In this document: positions 11,495-23,707 of the stretch, piece after piece | Layout of the letters: the number at the start of each line of letters is the position of its first letter | Position numbering within the stretch: the first letter of the stretch is position 1 | DNA from: Branchiostoma belcheri | Taxonomy: Eukaryota; Chordata; Leptocardii; Amphioxiformes; Branchiostomatidae | Length of the DNA stretch: 64,000 bases | Direction of reading: 5' to 3' | NCBI RefSeq assembly: GCF_001625305.1 | Contig: NW_017804520.1 | Location: 425,200 to 489,199 of the forward strand | Program-made: the position numbers and the translations under genes | The notes under the pieces: generated by a model | What the model saw: only the letters and a program-made list of their open reading frames with translations | Database searches by the model: none | What the model was told of the DNA's origin: nothing

Positions 11495-12764
11495 CGAGGG
11501 GTGTTCAAAAAGTTCTCGGCCTCACCTAGAAAATAAAGGTCAAACTCCTATTCTTTGGTATAGCTGTATACTATGACGTCTTACATCACTGCACACAAAA
11601 ATTCAAATTTTTGTATTCATTAATGAGCACGTGACGCCCCGTGAAAATGGGGTGGGTGAGGGCAAATCACAAAATGGCCGCAAAAGAAGCGTGTGCTGTG
11701 ATCAAGTGTATCGATAAAAAGGGATGTCTCCTAAGGACATCCATGAAGACATGGTCAAGACACTTGGTGATGACTCCCCTTCTTATTTAGATATAAAGAA
11801 CGGGGTTACTAGCTACAAGCGCGGCAAGGACAGCACAAAAGATGAACATATGTCAGGATGCCACAAATCAGCACCACGGACAATCCAGTTGAGGCCATCC
11901 ATCACACGGTAGTGAATGACAGATGTGAGACTGTCCAACATGTAGCAGGTTCTTTGGCCTGTGTTATGACTCAGTTCACAATATTTTGTCGAACATCCTG
12001 GGGATGAACAAACTGTCTGCATGATGGGTGCCTCGAATGTTTTTTGAACATCAGAACTTAAACAGGCTGGACATTTCAAGGAACGAATTCAGTCCAATTC
12101 ATGCAGTTTCCTCAAAACATTTCTCACTCAAGATGAGCTGGGTTCACCACTTTCACCCCGAATCAAAACAACAGAGCAAACAATGGATGAAGAATTTTCC
12201 CCGTCCCCCAAAGAAGTTTTAGCGAGTTTCGTCCGTTGACAGGGTTTTTGCCTCTGTTTTCTGGGACAGTAAGGAAGTAATCATGATTGACTATATGCGA
12301 AGGGGTTAAAGCATCAATGGGGAGTACTATAAAACAGAATTACGACATTTGAGGGCAACGATCAAAGAGAAAAGGAGAGGAAAGCTCCGAGCTGGCGTGA
12401 TGAAAATGCACCTGTCCACACAACACAAGGGTCAGCGACAGCAGCAAACGAATTTGGGTTTGCAGTCTAACCCCACCCGTCCAATTCACCTGACCTAGCA
12501 CCCTTGGACTTATACCTGTTTCCTAAACTCAAGTTCCACTTACGTGGTCAACGTTTTGATGGTAATGATGACGTCATCTATGCGGTATAGGCCTATCTGG
12601 GGGGTCCAGATGCAACCTTCTTCCACAAGGGGAAAATAAAGCTGGAACATCACCGGACCAAGTGCATTGCAGTTAGAGAGGACTATATAAAAAAATAGCG
12701 TAAGAATAATTTTACTGCCCTGACGTTTTCTAGGTGAGGCCGAGAACTTTTTGAACACCCCTCG
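11495..12764 (+). mobile_element. Decayed mariner-family transposon
   Basis: A 1270-bp element with about 35-bp terminal inverted repeats starting CGAGGGGTGTTCAAAAAGTT, flanked by TA on both sides (11493-11494 and 12765-12766), as expected for Tc1/mariner. The inside encodes, in the plus sense, pieces of a mariner transposase. Recognisable segments are KGMSPKDIHEDMVKTLGDDS near 11720, SKHFSLKMSWVHHFHPESKQ near 12110, VFWDSKEVIMIDYM near 12255 and an NGEYYKTELRHL segment near 12315. Several frameshifts and stops interrupt it, so it is non-autonomous and dead. The flanks match, across the insertion, the uninterrupted 3' flank of other copies (for example 18806-18840), which gives a paralogous empty site. 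Confidence 0.9.
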
Positions 12765-12962
12765 TAATAAGATCAAACCTCCATCTATTTGTACAAGACT
12801 CACTACCACTTTGACGGTAAAAAGGATCCGCCTCACACACTTAAGGGTATAGAGAGGTGCCCATCTCTGCCTATAGCCCTTGGGCCGCACAGAAGTACAA
12901 ACGCTACGGCTGGGAGCTAGCCCACTAGCATGTTACACCGAAAACCACCGACAATATAACCA

Positions 12963-14871
12963 TCATTCCTCAAAACCAGGGTTGCTTTGGCCTGATGAGT
13001 CACTCTTACCAGTTTCTGTACCCAAATTTCTGAAGGCAACTATCTTAATTCCGTCCTGATTGGGCTCACTGGTGGCAGAACCGATCGAGGATGACCCTCT
13101 TGGTGTTGAACAGGGAATGAGGAAAAGCACGACCGCAGACAGGAAGATAAAGATGCCAGCAGCGTAGAAAGACATGTCGTAGTTGCCCGTTGCGTCATAG
13201 AGCCAACCTGGCAGTGGGTACAAGGCAAAATAGTCGAACTTGATAGTACCGTGTTCTAGTAGACATGTAAAAACTGTTTTGCTAAAGGCGTATCACTTCA
13301 CCTATCTTGTAACTAATGCTTGAGAGTGTAAATGAAGAGAAATATTAGACAAGTGATAACCCTTGCGTACCTGCAATAGGTGGCCCGAGTAGGAAGGCGG
13401 CCCCCTCGAATACGAGCGCCCACCCTAGCCCACTGGAAATCCTGGAAATGCTGCTGTATATCCTCACCATCACAGCAAGGAGTGCGTTGAAACTGCCCGA
13501 GAAAAATCCGTACAGCACCATGCACACCACAAGGCCCGTGTAGGTTCTTCCGAACGGTATGGCGATGTTAAGTATGGCCAGTCCGATATTGCCAACCATG
13601 TAATAGTACAGCTTACTGATGTGTACCCTGTCCGACAGCCACCCGTGTAACGGCCTTGACACCGCCTCTGAGATTCCCAAGATTGACAGTAGAAAAGCGG
13701 CTGGCGTCTTCTCCATTCCAACGTGTTGAGCATGGGCTACAAGGTGCACAAATATCATGGAGCTGCCCAGCGAGGTTCCGAATAGCGACACACAGTAAAC
13801 AAGGAAAGGGCGGTGTTTCAGTAAGGTCACGTCAAACGCTTCCATGACTTTCTCACAGAAATGAAAAATCCTTTTCTTTTGTTCTTGATCAGTACTACCC
13901 TGGGGTTCGATGTCGACTTCTTCCTCCTTGCAATCCTCTTTGAGATGTATGGGTCTCATCATGGCACCACAGACGCAGCCGTTCAATGGTATGCCGGCCA
14001 CAATCAGTAAAGCCCCTCTCCACCCGAACTCGTCTACAAGGAACTGATAGAGTGGAGCAAATGCGAAAGTGCCAATCCCCGATCCACATACGCCGACCCC
14101 ATTGGCTGTGGCGTGCCGCCTGCCAAAGTAGCGTCCAATTATAGCCATGCTTGGAGAGTGCATCAGGGAGAGGCCAAATCCTAAGAACATAACAATAAAA
14201 GGTCGTTAAATGTAGGCATGTATGAAACAGATGTAGCAGTAAGCGATTCTCTAGTAAGATAAATGAAATTTTTCATTCCTTTCATGCCTCCACCTGTTTC
14301 TCATGATATACTGCATTTCCAAGTTATCGAAAAAAAAACACCGAGGCAGACAACCACTGACCTGTGAGGACCCCCACACTGAAGAACAGGTGAGTCATCG
14401 TCCGTGCGAAGAAGCTGACGACAAGCCCCACGGCAGAAATGACGCCCCCTGTGATGATCACAGTACGGCAGCTGGTCAGGTTGCTCAGAGCACCGGCAAA
14501 CACAGCTGAAAGATTATCATTGTCAGGCTCTAAAAATCTGATTATTATCAGCGTCAAATTATCTTTCAAATGTTTATCGGACGTGTAGTTATGGTTTTTC
14601 GTGAGGGCTGCAATCAACCTCAAATTTTAATCAACGATCTTCAATACATCTCCAGATACTCACAACACATCAACAGCATACCCCCTAGGATAGAACTGAT
14701 GAAGGACGTCATCCCGGCACTCTCCTGGAAAACTTCCCTGAACTCTGCGTAGAACACTCCGAAGGACTTCAAGGTCCCAACCACCAGCATATTGACGAAG
14801 AACGTGCTGGCCACCACTACCCAACCCCACCCGCCGTCTGGCGGCCTGTCAACGGATCGCACTTTTGGCAT
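12963..14871 (-). CDS. SLC16: SLC16-type transporter, copy D
   Basis: Complete four-exon gene: exons 14664-14871, 14362-14505, 13371-14180 and 12963-13207; 1407 coding bases, 468 residues, no disruption. Start [11 protein letters not shown] with TM1 motif DGGWGW (residues 12-17). TM5 signature is [11 protein letters not shown] (about 135-145), and TM8 has E289 and R293, spaced like the charged pair of MCT1. A hydrophilic loop of about 35 residues (195-230) separates the two six-helix halves, normal for the family. The tail contains the motif [11 protein letters not shown] shared by C, D, F, H, I and J. Exon 1 is nearly identical to the solitary exon of copy E. Substrate unknown; plasma-membrane carrier by family. 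Confidence 0.9.
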
Positions 14872-15500
14872 TTTCGTGTCTGTGTGCCCCCAGGCACAGA
14901 AAGGTCCCAGAAAAGGTTTTCAACTGCCTGTTGTATGCATCCCTGTTGCCTTTTGGGAGCTAGAGGGAAAACGAATATACAGAATTTTAGCAGTGAGAAA
15001 TTCAAACTACTAGTAAGTGAATAAAACATGACGTCCACAAAAACTCGAAATATCTCACGGAGGTATGAGACGTAAGGTTGGTGCTTTATAACGTCCTTAG
15101 GTGGAAAATTGCTAATGGATTCAGTCTGAAATTAATAGCAAACTAGAGGTCGGAGATCTCATGTCTTCGTCAGATGTACGTTGTTCTACAGAAATGAACA
15201 TGTTTATTCTTTACGTTTTAATAACCAATGTAGTCTAAAGTAAAAGAATCTCTGTACTCCCTTTTTTAAGATACGGACACCCTGAAAGAGTTTGCCAGAT
15301 TTTACAGGCGCACAGGTCTCCAGTGGACGTCATCCATAACAATTACTTCGTGTGGCCGTATGAAATAACGTGATACATGTCCAACCTTTCCTCCTCCAGC
15401 TGAAGTTATAATGAACAATCCCTCATTAAACGTTATTTGATCCCATCCCATTATGGGGTTCACAATGCAGCTGTCTCCAAGCAGACGTTGGTCATTATTT
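14872..15500. other. Upstream region of copy D
   Basis: About 14872-15130 aligns by eye with the sequence upstream of exon 1 in E, F and G (shared words such as AGAATTTTAGCAGTGAGA and TATAACGTCCTTAGGTGG). It is probably 5' untranslated or proximal promoter DNA. The rest shows no gene. Confidence 0.5.
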
Positions 15501-17100
15501 TTAAACACAAAAGGTGCGCTGCAGTGACGTAGGGACCCCCACGAAGCCCATTTACAAACTTAAAATTGGTCTCAACAATAGTAACCTGTCTACCAAAAAT
15601 GATACATATCAATTTATACATATACAAAAGTTATTTTGCTCACAAGCCACAAACACAAAAGGTGCACTAACATGCCGTACGAACCCCCCACAAAGCCCAG
15701 AATTTGCACTCAACATTGGCAACAACGGTAATCTGCCTGCCAAAAATCATGGACGTCGAATTATGCCTTCCATGGTTATTCTGCTAAATCCGCAGTCACC
15801 CACAATGCGGCGAGACAATTCCATAGTCTTTCTGAATAAGACAACAAGTTTACACTAGTGTTCCCTGGCCGGCCAAATTTGTCTACGAAAGCGCCTATAC
15901 TTTGCAAGGGCGCATCGGGCGCCAGGCGCCGAAGCGCAAACAATAAAACGGGTCCGGGAATATGCACCCCCGAGAAATCTGGATTTTTTAAACCTTCCAT
16001 AACGCATTATCCTACATTTTGCGACGCAAAGTAACGCCGACCTCTTGACGTTTCACTGTTAGTACGCAAGGCATACTACTGGAAAACGCAACTTAAGAAA
16101 AGGGGAAAACACATACCCTATAGTTGAGGACTCCACACCGAGAAATCCAAGGAAACTCCACCATTAAAGACATACTGTTGAGTCTGACCTGTAACCTAGC
16201 TCATCGATAGCATACATAACACTATAGCACAAATATCCTATGCAAACGAGGCTTACTGCCTATAACCAACCAATAGAAGAAAAAAGGGACAGAAAACTGA
16301 ATACCAAATAGTATACAAATAACATGGACAGCTATATAGCTGACAGCTGTTCTGGCCACAAGGTCGATGACCTACATAAAAGACAGAGCACAACCAATAC
16401 AGATGTCCTACTCTAATTGGCCAGAAGGTCGTTGACCTACATACAAGACAACACCAGGACAACCAAAAATAAGAACAATATAACTTCTTTCCACATTCCT
16501 ATAAACAAAGAGTTCAAACTTACACCACAAAATCTATATTACAATACCTTTACACCATACAAAATCTAGACTCATGCCACATCGGTACTTGAACTACAAA
16601 CAAACAAAGAAACAAACACAAAAGATCTATTACGGGGACATAACGACCTCCACGACTCTCATCTTTGAACTCAATCTTGGAGACCACCACAGTAACATGC
16701 CTATCAAATTTCATTAACTTCCATCCACACATACAAAAGTTATCCTGCTCACAAGAAAAATTAACAAAATGCCCCCTGCAGTCACAACGAAACCCCCCAC
16801 GAAGCTCAGTAACGAACTTAACCTTGGTCCCAACAATAGTAAGCACCACACCAAGAATTATAATCAACATTTTACAAATACTTGAGTTATTTTGCTAACA
16901 AGCCACAAACACAAAAGGTCCACCTACGTGACGCAAGGACCCCCCACGAAGCCGAAACTTGTACTTGACTTTGACCTCAACAATGGTAATCTGCCTGCCA
17001 AAATCATGGACGTCGAATCATGCCTTCCAGAGTTATATCGCAAAATCAGCAGTTCCCCACACTCCGGCGAGACAATTTCATAGTCCTTCTGACGAAGACA
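15500..17100. repeat. Interrupted tandem repeat, about 148-bp unit
   Basis: The word AAACACAAAAGG (or close variants) recurs near 15503 and 15651, and again near 16613, 16762 and 16907, a spacing of about 145-149 bp. Other shared landmarks in the unit are CCCCCCACGAAGC, GGTAATCTGCCTGCCAAAA and CAAAAGTTATTTTGCTCACAAG. About 15850-16560 does not fit the repeat and splits the array. The array sits inside what is otherwise the upstream region of copy D, because the sequence at 17095-17163 again matches the shared upstream block. No coding potential seen. Confidence 0.75.
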
Positions 17101-17163
17101 AAAAGTCCAGAAATACATTATTTTGGAGTTGTTCATACCAAATATGTCACCGGATATCTGTGG

Positions 17164-17183
17164 NNNNNNNNNNNNNNNNNNNN
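17164..17183. other. Assembly gap 1 (20 N)
   Basis: Exactly 20 Ns, the same size as the other two gaps, so a placeholder of unknown true length. The left side is upstream DNA of copy D. The right side is intron 1 of copy E, very similar to intron 1 of copy D. Exons 2-4 of copy E and the leader block of copy D may be missing here. Confidence 0.9.
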
Positions 17184-17301
17184 TATCAGCGTCAAATTAT
17201 CTTTCAAATGTTTATCGGACGTGTAGTTATGGTTTCTCGTGAGGGCTGCAATCAACCTCAAATTTTAATCAACGATCTTCAATACATCTCCAGATACTCA
17301 C

Positions 17302-17509
17302 AACACATCAACAGCATACCCCCTAGGATAGAACTGATGAAGGACGTCATTCCGGCACTCTCCTGGAAAACTTCCCTGAACTCTGCGTAGAACACTCCGA
17401 AGGACTTCAAGGTCCCAACCACCAGCATATTGACGAAGAACGTGCTGGCCACCACTACCCAACCCCACCCGCCGTCTGGCGGCCTGTCAGCGGATCGCAC
17501 TTTGGACAT
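17302..17509 (-). pseudogene. SLC16: SLC16 copy E, exon 1 next to a gap
   Basis: Intact first coding exon, 208 bp, start [17 protein letters not shown], correct TT|GTGAGT donor. Apart from two residues near the start it encodes the same protein as exon 1 of copy D, and intron 1 up to the gap is also nearly the same. Exons 2-4 are not in the assembly. Because the gap begins 118 bp beyond the exon, this may be a complete gene cut by the gap, a second allele of D, or a true fragment. Its upstream side carries the leader block (18077-18266). The label pseudogene means incomplete as assembled, not proven dead. Confidence 0.6.
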
Positions 17510-19019
17510 TTTGGTGTCTGTGTGGCCCTAGTCCCAGAAAGGTCACAGAAAAGGTTTTTCAACTGCCTGCTCTATGCACCCCTGTTGCCGTATGGGACCT
17601 AGACGGAAAACGAGTATACAGAATTTTAGCAGTGAGAAATTCAAAATAAGTGAATAAAACATCCATCTGAATCTCTCATGGAGGTACGAGATCTTCGATT
17701 TGGTGTTGGTGTTTGGTTGGTGTTTTATAACGTCCTTGGCTGGATGATGCCATGACAGATTTAGTCTAAAATAGGCAAAAAGTCCAGAAACACATTATTT
17801 TGGAGTACTGTTGTGCATACCAAATTTTTCAATTTGTATCTGGCGACATTTTCGCCAAAAGTAACCCTTCAATGAATTTCAAGTCATTTGGTTGTAATAC
17901 TAGGGTGCAAGAGCCCAGAATATACATTTTGATACCTATGGTATGGAGTGAAATCTAAAAATGGAACAAACAATGGAGCGATATCGCAAGGCAGTACTTA
18001 CATTCCACAGTATCCTCAGGCCTTACCTTCCTCGCTCGTTTTCGTACAGAACTCTTCTCTCGCACACCAGACTTACGATCGTCTTAATCCCTTGAGTGTC
18101 AACTCTTCAAGGTCAATGTCTTGCGTCTTATTCCAATGGACAAGACCCTGATTCTTCCTAGTTCTGTAACGCGAGCGACTGTCTCAAGATCCGGGCCACT
18201 AGATCTCTAGCTATTTCGCAGCCATCTTAAAAATTTGATTGCGATCTTGCCTTTCCACTCTATAAATATCAAGGCTGACACCTTGTGACCTCTTACCTGA
18301 GCTAACCTGTCCATAGGCTAGGCGTTACCAATAAATTTTCCGGCTGAGTCTGACATAGCCCCCTAAGTCATACCCATTTGTGACATGGGACGACGGATTT
18401 GGGACTTGACTTTTTGTTGTGTTAAGTGGTGTAATATTTGTATCTGACATCGTTAAAAAACACTGATGAACACTGGTCTAGGTTAAAGGTGACAATTAAC
18501 AATTCACGGATTTTAAAACCTCTTACTTCGTTAAATGATTCTCGTTATAGAATTCTTACACTCTCTTTAAGTTGTTAAAATTTACACAAAGTATGGTTTC
18601 AGCAGTTTTATTGCAATTATATTGCAGTGAAATAAGTCCTTTAAACAGCGTTCACTAGTTCTGATGATCTCATCATGAGTATACAAAGGCTAGCTGGCAT
18701 ACTGTAGCTGGTTTTTCCTTATTCCGACCAATATATTACAATATAAGTGACTTAAATTTAAAAGTATCTACACTGCTTTAGGTCTTAGGTCTTTTGTTGA
18801 TAGACGCCTGCATATTCTTCCAGTGGTGATAAAAATCTAACCCCAGTCGTTTCTACTTACTACCACTTTGACGGTCAAACGGATTCGTTTCACATCTTAA
18901 GGGGTATAGAGTTGTGTCCATCTCTGCCTATAGCCCTTGGGCCACACAGTCGTGCAAACGCTACGTCTGGGGGATAGCCCACTAGCATGTTACACCGAAA
19001 ACCACCGACAATATAACCA
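17510..19019. other. Spacer between copies E and F, with leader block
   Basis: Upstream DNA of copy E followed by the 3' flank of copy F. The conserved block with the minus-strand donor C|GTAAGTCT lies at 18077-18266. One base is missing in it relative to copy C, which destroys the open frame seen there. About 18600-19019 is the shared 3' flank (with CTTGGGCCACACAGTCGTGC). No other gene seen. Confidence 0.6.
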
Positions 19020-20918
19020 TCATGCCTGGAAACCAGTGTTGCTTTGGCCTGAGTCACTACTACCAGTTTCTGTACCCAGATTCCTGAAGGCGACTATCTT
19101 GATTCCGTTCTGATTGGTCTCACTGGTGTCAGAACCGAGCGAGAATGACCCTCTTGTTGTTGAACAGGGAATGACGAAAAGCACGACCGCTGAGAGAAAG
19201 ATGACAATGCCAACCGCGTGGAAAGACATGTCGTAGTTGCCCGTTGCATCAAAGACCCAACCTGGCAGTGGATGAAGGACAAAAAAGGCGACCTTGATTG
19301 TACCTTTTCTATATTTGTTTATTGTTTTGCGAAAAACGAATTCTCGTTTTCTATACCTGATACTAAGAGAGTGTAAACGAAGAGAAATAGACAAGTGATA
19401 ACCCTGTGCACACATTGTACCTGCAATAGGTGGCCCAAGTAGGAAGCCAGCCCCCTCGAAGACGAGCGCCCACCCCAGCCCACTGGAAATCCTGGAAACG
19501 CTGCTGTATATCTTCACCATCACAGCGATAAGTGAGTTGAAACTGCCCGAGAAAAATCCGTATAGCACCATGCACACCACAAGGCCCGTGTAGGTTCTTC
19601 CGAACGGTATGGCGATGTTAAGTATGGCCAGTCCGGTATTGCCAATCATGTAATAGTAGAGCTTGCTGATGTGTACCCTGTCCGACAGCCACCCGTGTAA
19701 GGGCCTTGACACCGCCTCTGAGATTCCCAAGATTGACAGTAGAAAAGCGGCTGGCGTCTTCTCCACTCCAATGTGTTGAGCATGGGCTACAAGGTGCACA
19801 AATATCATGGAGTTGCCCAGCGAGGTTCCGAAGAGCGACACACAGTAAACAAGGAAAGGACGGTGTTTCAGTAAGGTCACGTCAAACGCTTCCACGACTT
19901 TCTCACAGAAATGAACAATCCTTTTCTTTGGTTCTTGATCAGTACTACCCTGGGGTTCGATGTCGACTTTTTCTTCCTTGCGATCGTCTTTAAGATGTAT
20001 GGGTCTCATCAGGGCACCACAGACGCAGCCGTTCAATGGTATGCCGGCCACAATCAGTAAAGCCCCTCTCCACCCGAACTCGTCTATGAGAAACTGGTAG
20101 AGAGGAGGAAAAGCGAAGATGCCGATCCCCGTTCCACAAACTCCGATCCCATTGGCTGTGGCGTGCCAATTGTCAAAATAGCGTCCAATCATAGCCAGAC
20201 TTGGGGAGTACATCAGGGAGAAGCCAAATCCTGCAGAACATACGTTAATGGTACAAGGTCGTTAACGTCAGGCATGGACGAAACTTAGATGATGAAACGT
20301 AGGAGTGAGTGATTCTCTACTAACATAAATGAAAGTTTTAATTCCTTTGAAACCATTTTGTAAAGTTGCAAATCCCCAAATGTTTCTCAGGATATCAGAT
20401 TTAATATATTTCCAACTTTTGGAAACAACAACAACAATAACGGGGCAGACAAACACCAACCTGTGAGGACCCCCACACTGAAGAACAGGTGTATCATCGT
20501 CTGTGCGAAGAAGCTGACGACAAGCCCACGGCAGAAATGACGCCCCCTGCGATGATCACAGTGCGGCAGCTGGTCAGGTTGCTCAGAGCACCGGCAAACA
20601 CAGCTGAAAGATGATTATAAGTCTGATTATTGGTAGCGTCAAATTATCTTCCAAATTTTTCACCAATCAAGCTTAAATCAGCAATTATCAACACATCTCC
20701 AGATACTTACAACACATGAACAGAACACCTCCTAGAATAGAACTGATGAAGGACGTGATCCCGGCACTCTCCTGGAAAACTTCCCGGAACTCTCTATAGA
20801 ACACTCCGAATGACTTCAAGGTCCCCATTGCCAGCATGTTAAGGAAGAACGTTGCGATCACCACTACCCAACCCCACCCGCCATCTGGCGGCCTGTCAAC
20901 GGATCGCACTTTCGACAT
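19020..20918 (-). pseudogene. SLC16: SLC16 copy F, frameshift in exon 2
   Basis: Four-exon layout preserved: exons 20711-20918, 20461-20603, 19421-20230 and 19020-19261. Exon 2 has 143 bp instead of the constant 144. Around 20523-20528 the plus strand reads AAGCCCACGG where the other copies read AAGCCCCACGG, so one base is lost and the frame breaks between TM2 and TM3. Exon 3 is fully open, but its TM5 signature reads YFDNWHATANG where nearly all other copies have KR or RR before the histidine. Two independent defects in conserved places favour a dying gene over a base-calling error, though the deletion alone lies in a C-run. Tail and splice sites are normal. A 1.6-kb transposon lies 250 bp upstream of the start. 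Confidence 0.8.
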
Positions 20919-21170
20919 TTTGGTGTCTGTGTTGGGGACACTGATAGGAAGTCCCAGAAAGGTCCCAGAAAACGTTCCTCAATTTCCTGCTACAGGCATC
21001 CCTGTTACCCTATGGCAGCTAGAGGGAAAACATGTGTATGCAGAATTTTAGCAGTGAGATATTAAAAATAAGTGAATAAAACCAAAATGCCACAAAAACT
21101 CAAAAATATTTCACGGAGGTATGAGATCTTCGATTTCGATACGTAAGGTTGGTGTTTTATAACATCCTTA

Positions 21171-22766
21171 GGCCACACCGACCTAATTTTATGGATGACA
21201 TCCGCGCGCGCATTGATTTCGCCTGTTGTCCAAAAAAAAAAAAAGATCACGCCCTCTGAGGCTCTGGCCTGGCTCTAGGCCTGGGTAGTCCATGGTAGTT
21301 AGCGACAATAGGGAGCCGGAGGTAACTATGGAGGATGATACTCAGGTTACCAAATCTCCACGACTCAATACCTTAGTACGTACGTACAGTGCCGATTCAT
21401 AAATTCCGCGAATAGCCAGCATTTGCCGGCTTGTCGTATACGTATACGTCGCTATGCACTGCCGCAAATTCACAATACCCGCTTCGTATTCCTGTGGTTT
21501 AGTAGCATTTTTATTCTTGGTCGGAATTTTTTTTTCGCCCGCGTGCACTAATTTGGGGATCTTCAGAGGATGTCATCCTTACGTGACCTTTCAGTGGATT
21601 TAAGTGGTGTTCTGTTATGAAGAAACGCCCAAATAATCGCAGCCGTTAACTTTCAGTGATTAACTTGTTAGTTGAGTTGAGGTGAGGTGAGGTGACGAGA
21701 GGTGAGGTGAGGTGACGAGAGACATACTTTGTCGACAAATGTACCGATTTTGTATTCACGTAAAAGCCATAGGAATACCTTGATAGAAAATACAGAAAAT
21801 TGAATGGAAATTACCTACACAATATATATCAATGGTTTATTTAAATAACATTGATGTCACAAAACATTGCAGCCAAAACGGATGAATTGCGTCAGGACAA
21901 TTACAATAATTCAAATAGACGTGATTAAAACATATTTACATATAATAAACAGATATAAAATGTTATGTACAGAATTTAAAAGATTGTCTGTTACTGCGAC
22001 AATTAAAACAATTTACAGCGTATCTATACAAAATTGTCAACAGGAAATAGAAATGGTTAAGTGCACTATAATGTCTCACTGATTCACAATACATTTCTAT
22101 CTTTTAATAAACTGTCATTTTACATCTTACGCTAGACTTAAAGTTATCGCTGTTAAAACCATTGAATGACCTTTCCTTTGATAGAATTGATGTTCGGATC
22201 AGTAATTATAGGTTCCACCCAAGAATACGACACCTAATTTAGCCTCCAAAACAGGGTTCTAGGCGGTTTTTCTTTGCTAATCATGAGCTATTTTCTGGTT
22301 TTGTATCAGTTGTTATTGTGGTGGGTTTCTAAACATCTTTAGGCTAGATGACTGTTAAAACTGCGGTATCAGGACTAGCGTACAATCAGAAAACAGCACA
22401 GGATAAGCAAAAGGACCCGCCAAGAAGCCTGCCTGCGGAGGCTAGAAAGGTCTTGGGCGGTCCCGAAGTCTCGGCTAGTCAGTCTTACTCTCGACATCGA
22501 CTACCGAAGCTCCACGACTGAAGATCTCAGTACATACGGACAGTGCAGATTCATAAATTCCGCAAAAAGTCAGCATGTGCCGGCTTGTCGTATACGTTGC
22601 TATGTATTGCCGCAAACACCAAATATATATGCCGCAGTACCAGCTTTGTATTCCTGTGGTTTAGTAGCATTTTTATTTTTGGCTGGAATTTTCTTTTTAT
22701 TCGCCCGCGCGCACTAATTTGGGGGTCTTCAGAGGATGTCATCCATAAAATTAAGACGGTGTGGCC
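21171..22766. mobile_element. 1.6-kb TIR element with TTA target duplication
   Basis: The left end GGCCACACCGACCTAATTTT and right end AAAATTAAGACGGTGTGGCC are inverted repeats that continue about 35 bp to GGATGACATCC/GGATGTCATCC. TTA flanks both ends (21168-21170 and 22767-22769). The uninterrupted site TCCTTAGGTGG is present at the equivalent place upstream of copies D and G (about 15100 and 24266). Inside, about 21360-21580 and 22525-22745 are direct repeats of each other, the second running into the right end. No transposase frame was recognised. A 3-bp TTA duplication fits the PIF/Harbinger superfamily; that assignment is inferred. Confidence 0.8.
21678..21722. repeat. Short GGTGA-type minisatellite
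   Basis: Two copies of a unit of about 21 bp, GGTGAGGTGAGGTGACGAGA, lie head to tail within the 1.6-kb element. Confidence 0.8.
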
Positions 22767-22769
22767 TTA

Positions 22770-23705
22770 GGTGGACGATGCCAGATGGAGTTAGTCTAAA
22801 ATAGCCAAAAAGTCCAAAACTACATTATTTTTGAGTTGTGCATACAAAATGTGTCGACGGATATCTATGGGCCCAAAGTACTCCTTCAAGTCATTTGTCA
22901 AGTCATTTGTTTGTAATGCCAGGGTACAAGAGCCCAGAATATACATTTTTGATACCTATCGTATAGAGTAAAGTCTGAAAATGGAACGGACAATTCAGCG
23001 ATATCGTAAGTAAGTACTAGTACTTGACAAAATTCCACAGTACCCCCTCCCCCGTGCTTACCTTCCTCGTTCGTTTACGTACGGAACTGTTCTCTCGTAC
23101 AAAAGACTTACGATCGTCTTAATCTCTTGAGTGTCAACTCTTCAAGGTCAATGTCCTGTTACTGTAACGCGCGCAACTGTCTCAAGATCCGGGCCACCAG
23201 ATCTCCAGCTATTTCGCAGCCATCTTAAAAATTTAATTGCGATCTTGCCTTTCCACTCCATATATCAAGGCTGACACCTTGTGACCTCTTACCTGAGCTA
23301 ACCTGTCCATAGGCCAGGCGTTACCAAGAAATTTTCCGGCTATGTCTGACAAAGCCCCCTAAGTCATACCCATTTTTGACATGGGACGACGGATTTGGGA
23401 CTTGACTTTTTGTTGGCTGTAAATGTATTAAGTGGTGTAATGTTTGTATCTGACATCGTTAAAAGACACTGATGAACACTGGTAAAGGTGACAATTAACA
23501 ATTCATGGATTTTAAAACCTCTTACTTCGTTAAATGATTCTCGTTATAGAATTCTTACACTCTCTTTAAGTTGTTAAAATATACACAAAGTATGGTTACA
23601 GCAGTTTTATTGCAATGATATTGCAGTGAAATAAGTCCTTTAAACAGCTTTCACTAGTTCTGATGATCTCATCATGAGTATGCAAAGGCAATACTGTAGC
23701 TTGCT
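22770..23705. other. Upstream region of copy F and leader block
   Basis: Continues the upstream sequence interrupted by the 1.6-kb element. The leader block with the minus-strand GTAAGT donor is at 23112-23264, shortened by an internal deletion relative to copies C and G. The 3' flank-type sequence at 23600-23700 then runs directly into the remnant of exon 2 of copy G. Confidence 0.55.
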
Positions 23706-23707
23706 AG

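Noticed and set aside
11724..12222. Host genes in the frames at 11724-11912 and 12028-12222
   Set aside because: Both are pieces of one decayed mariner transposase inside matching inverted ends.
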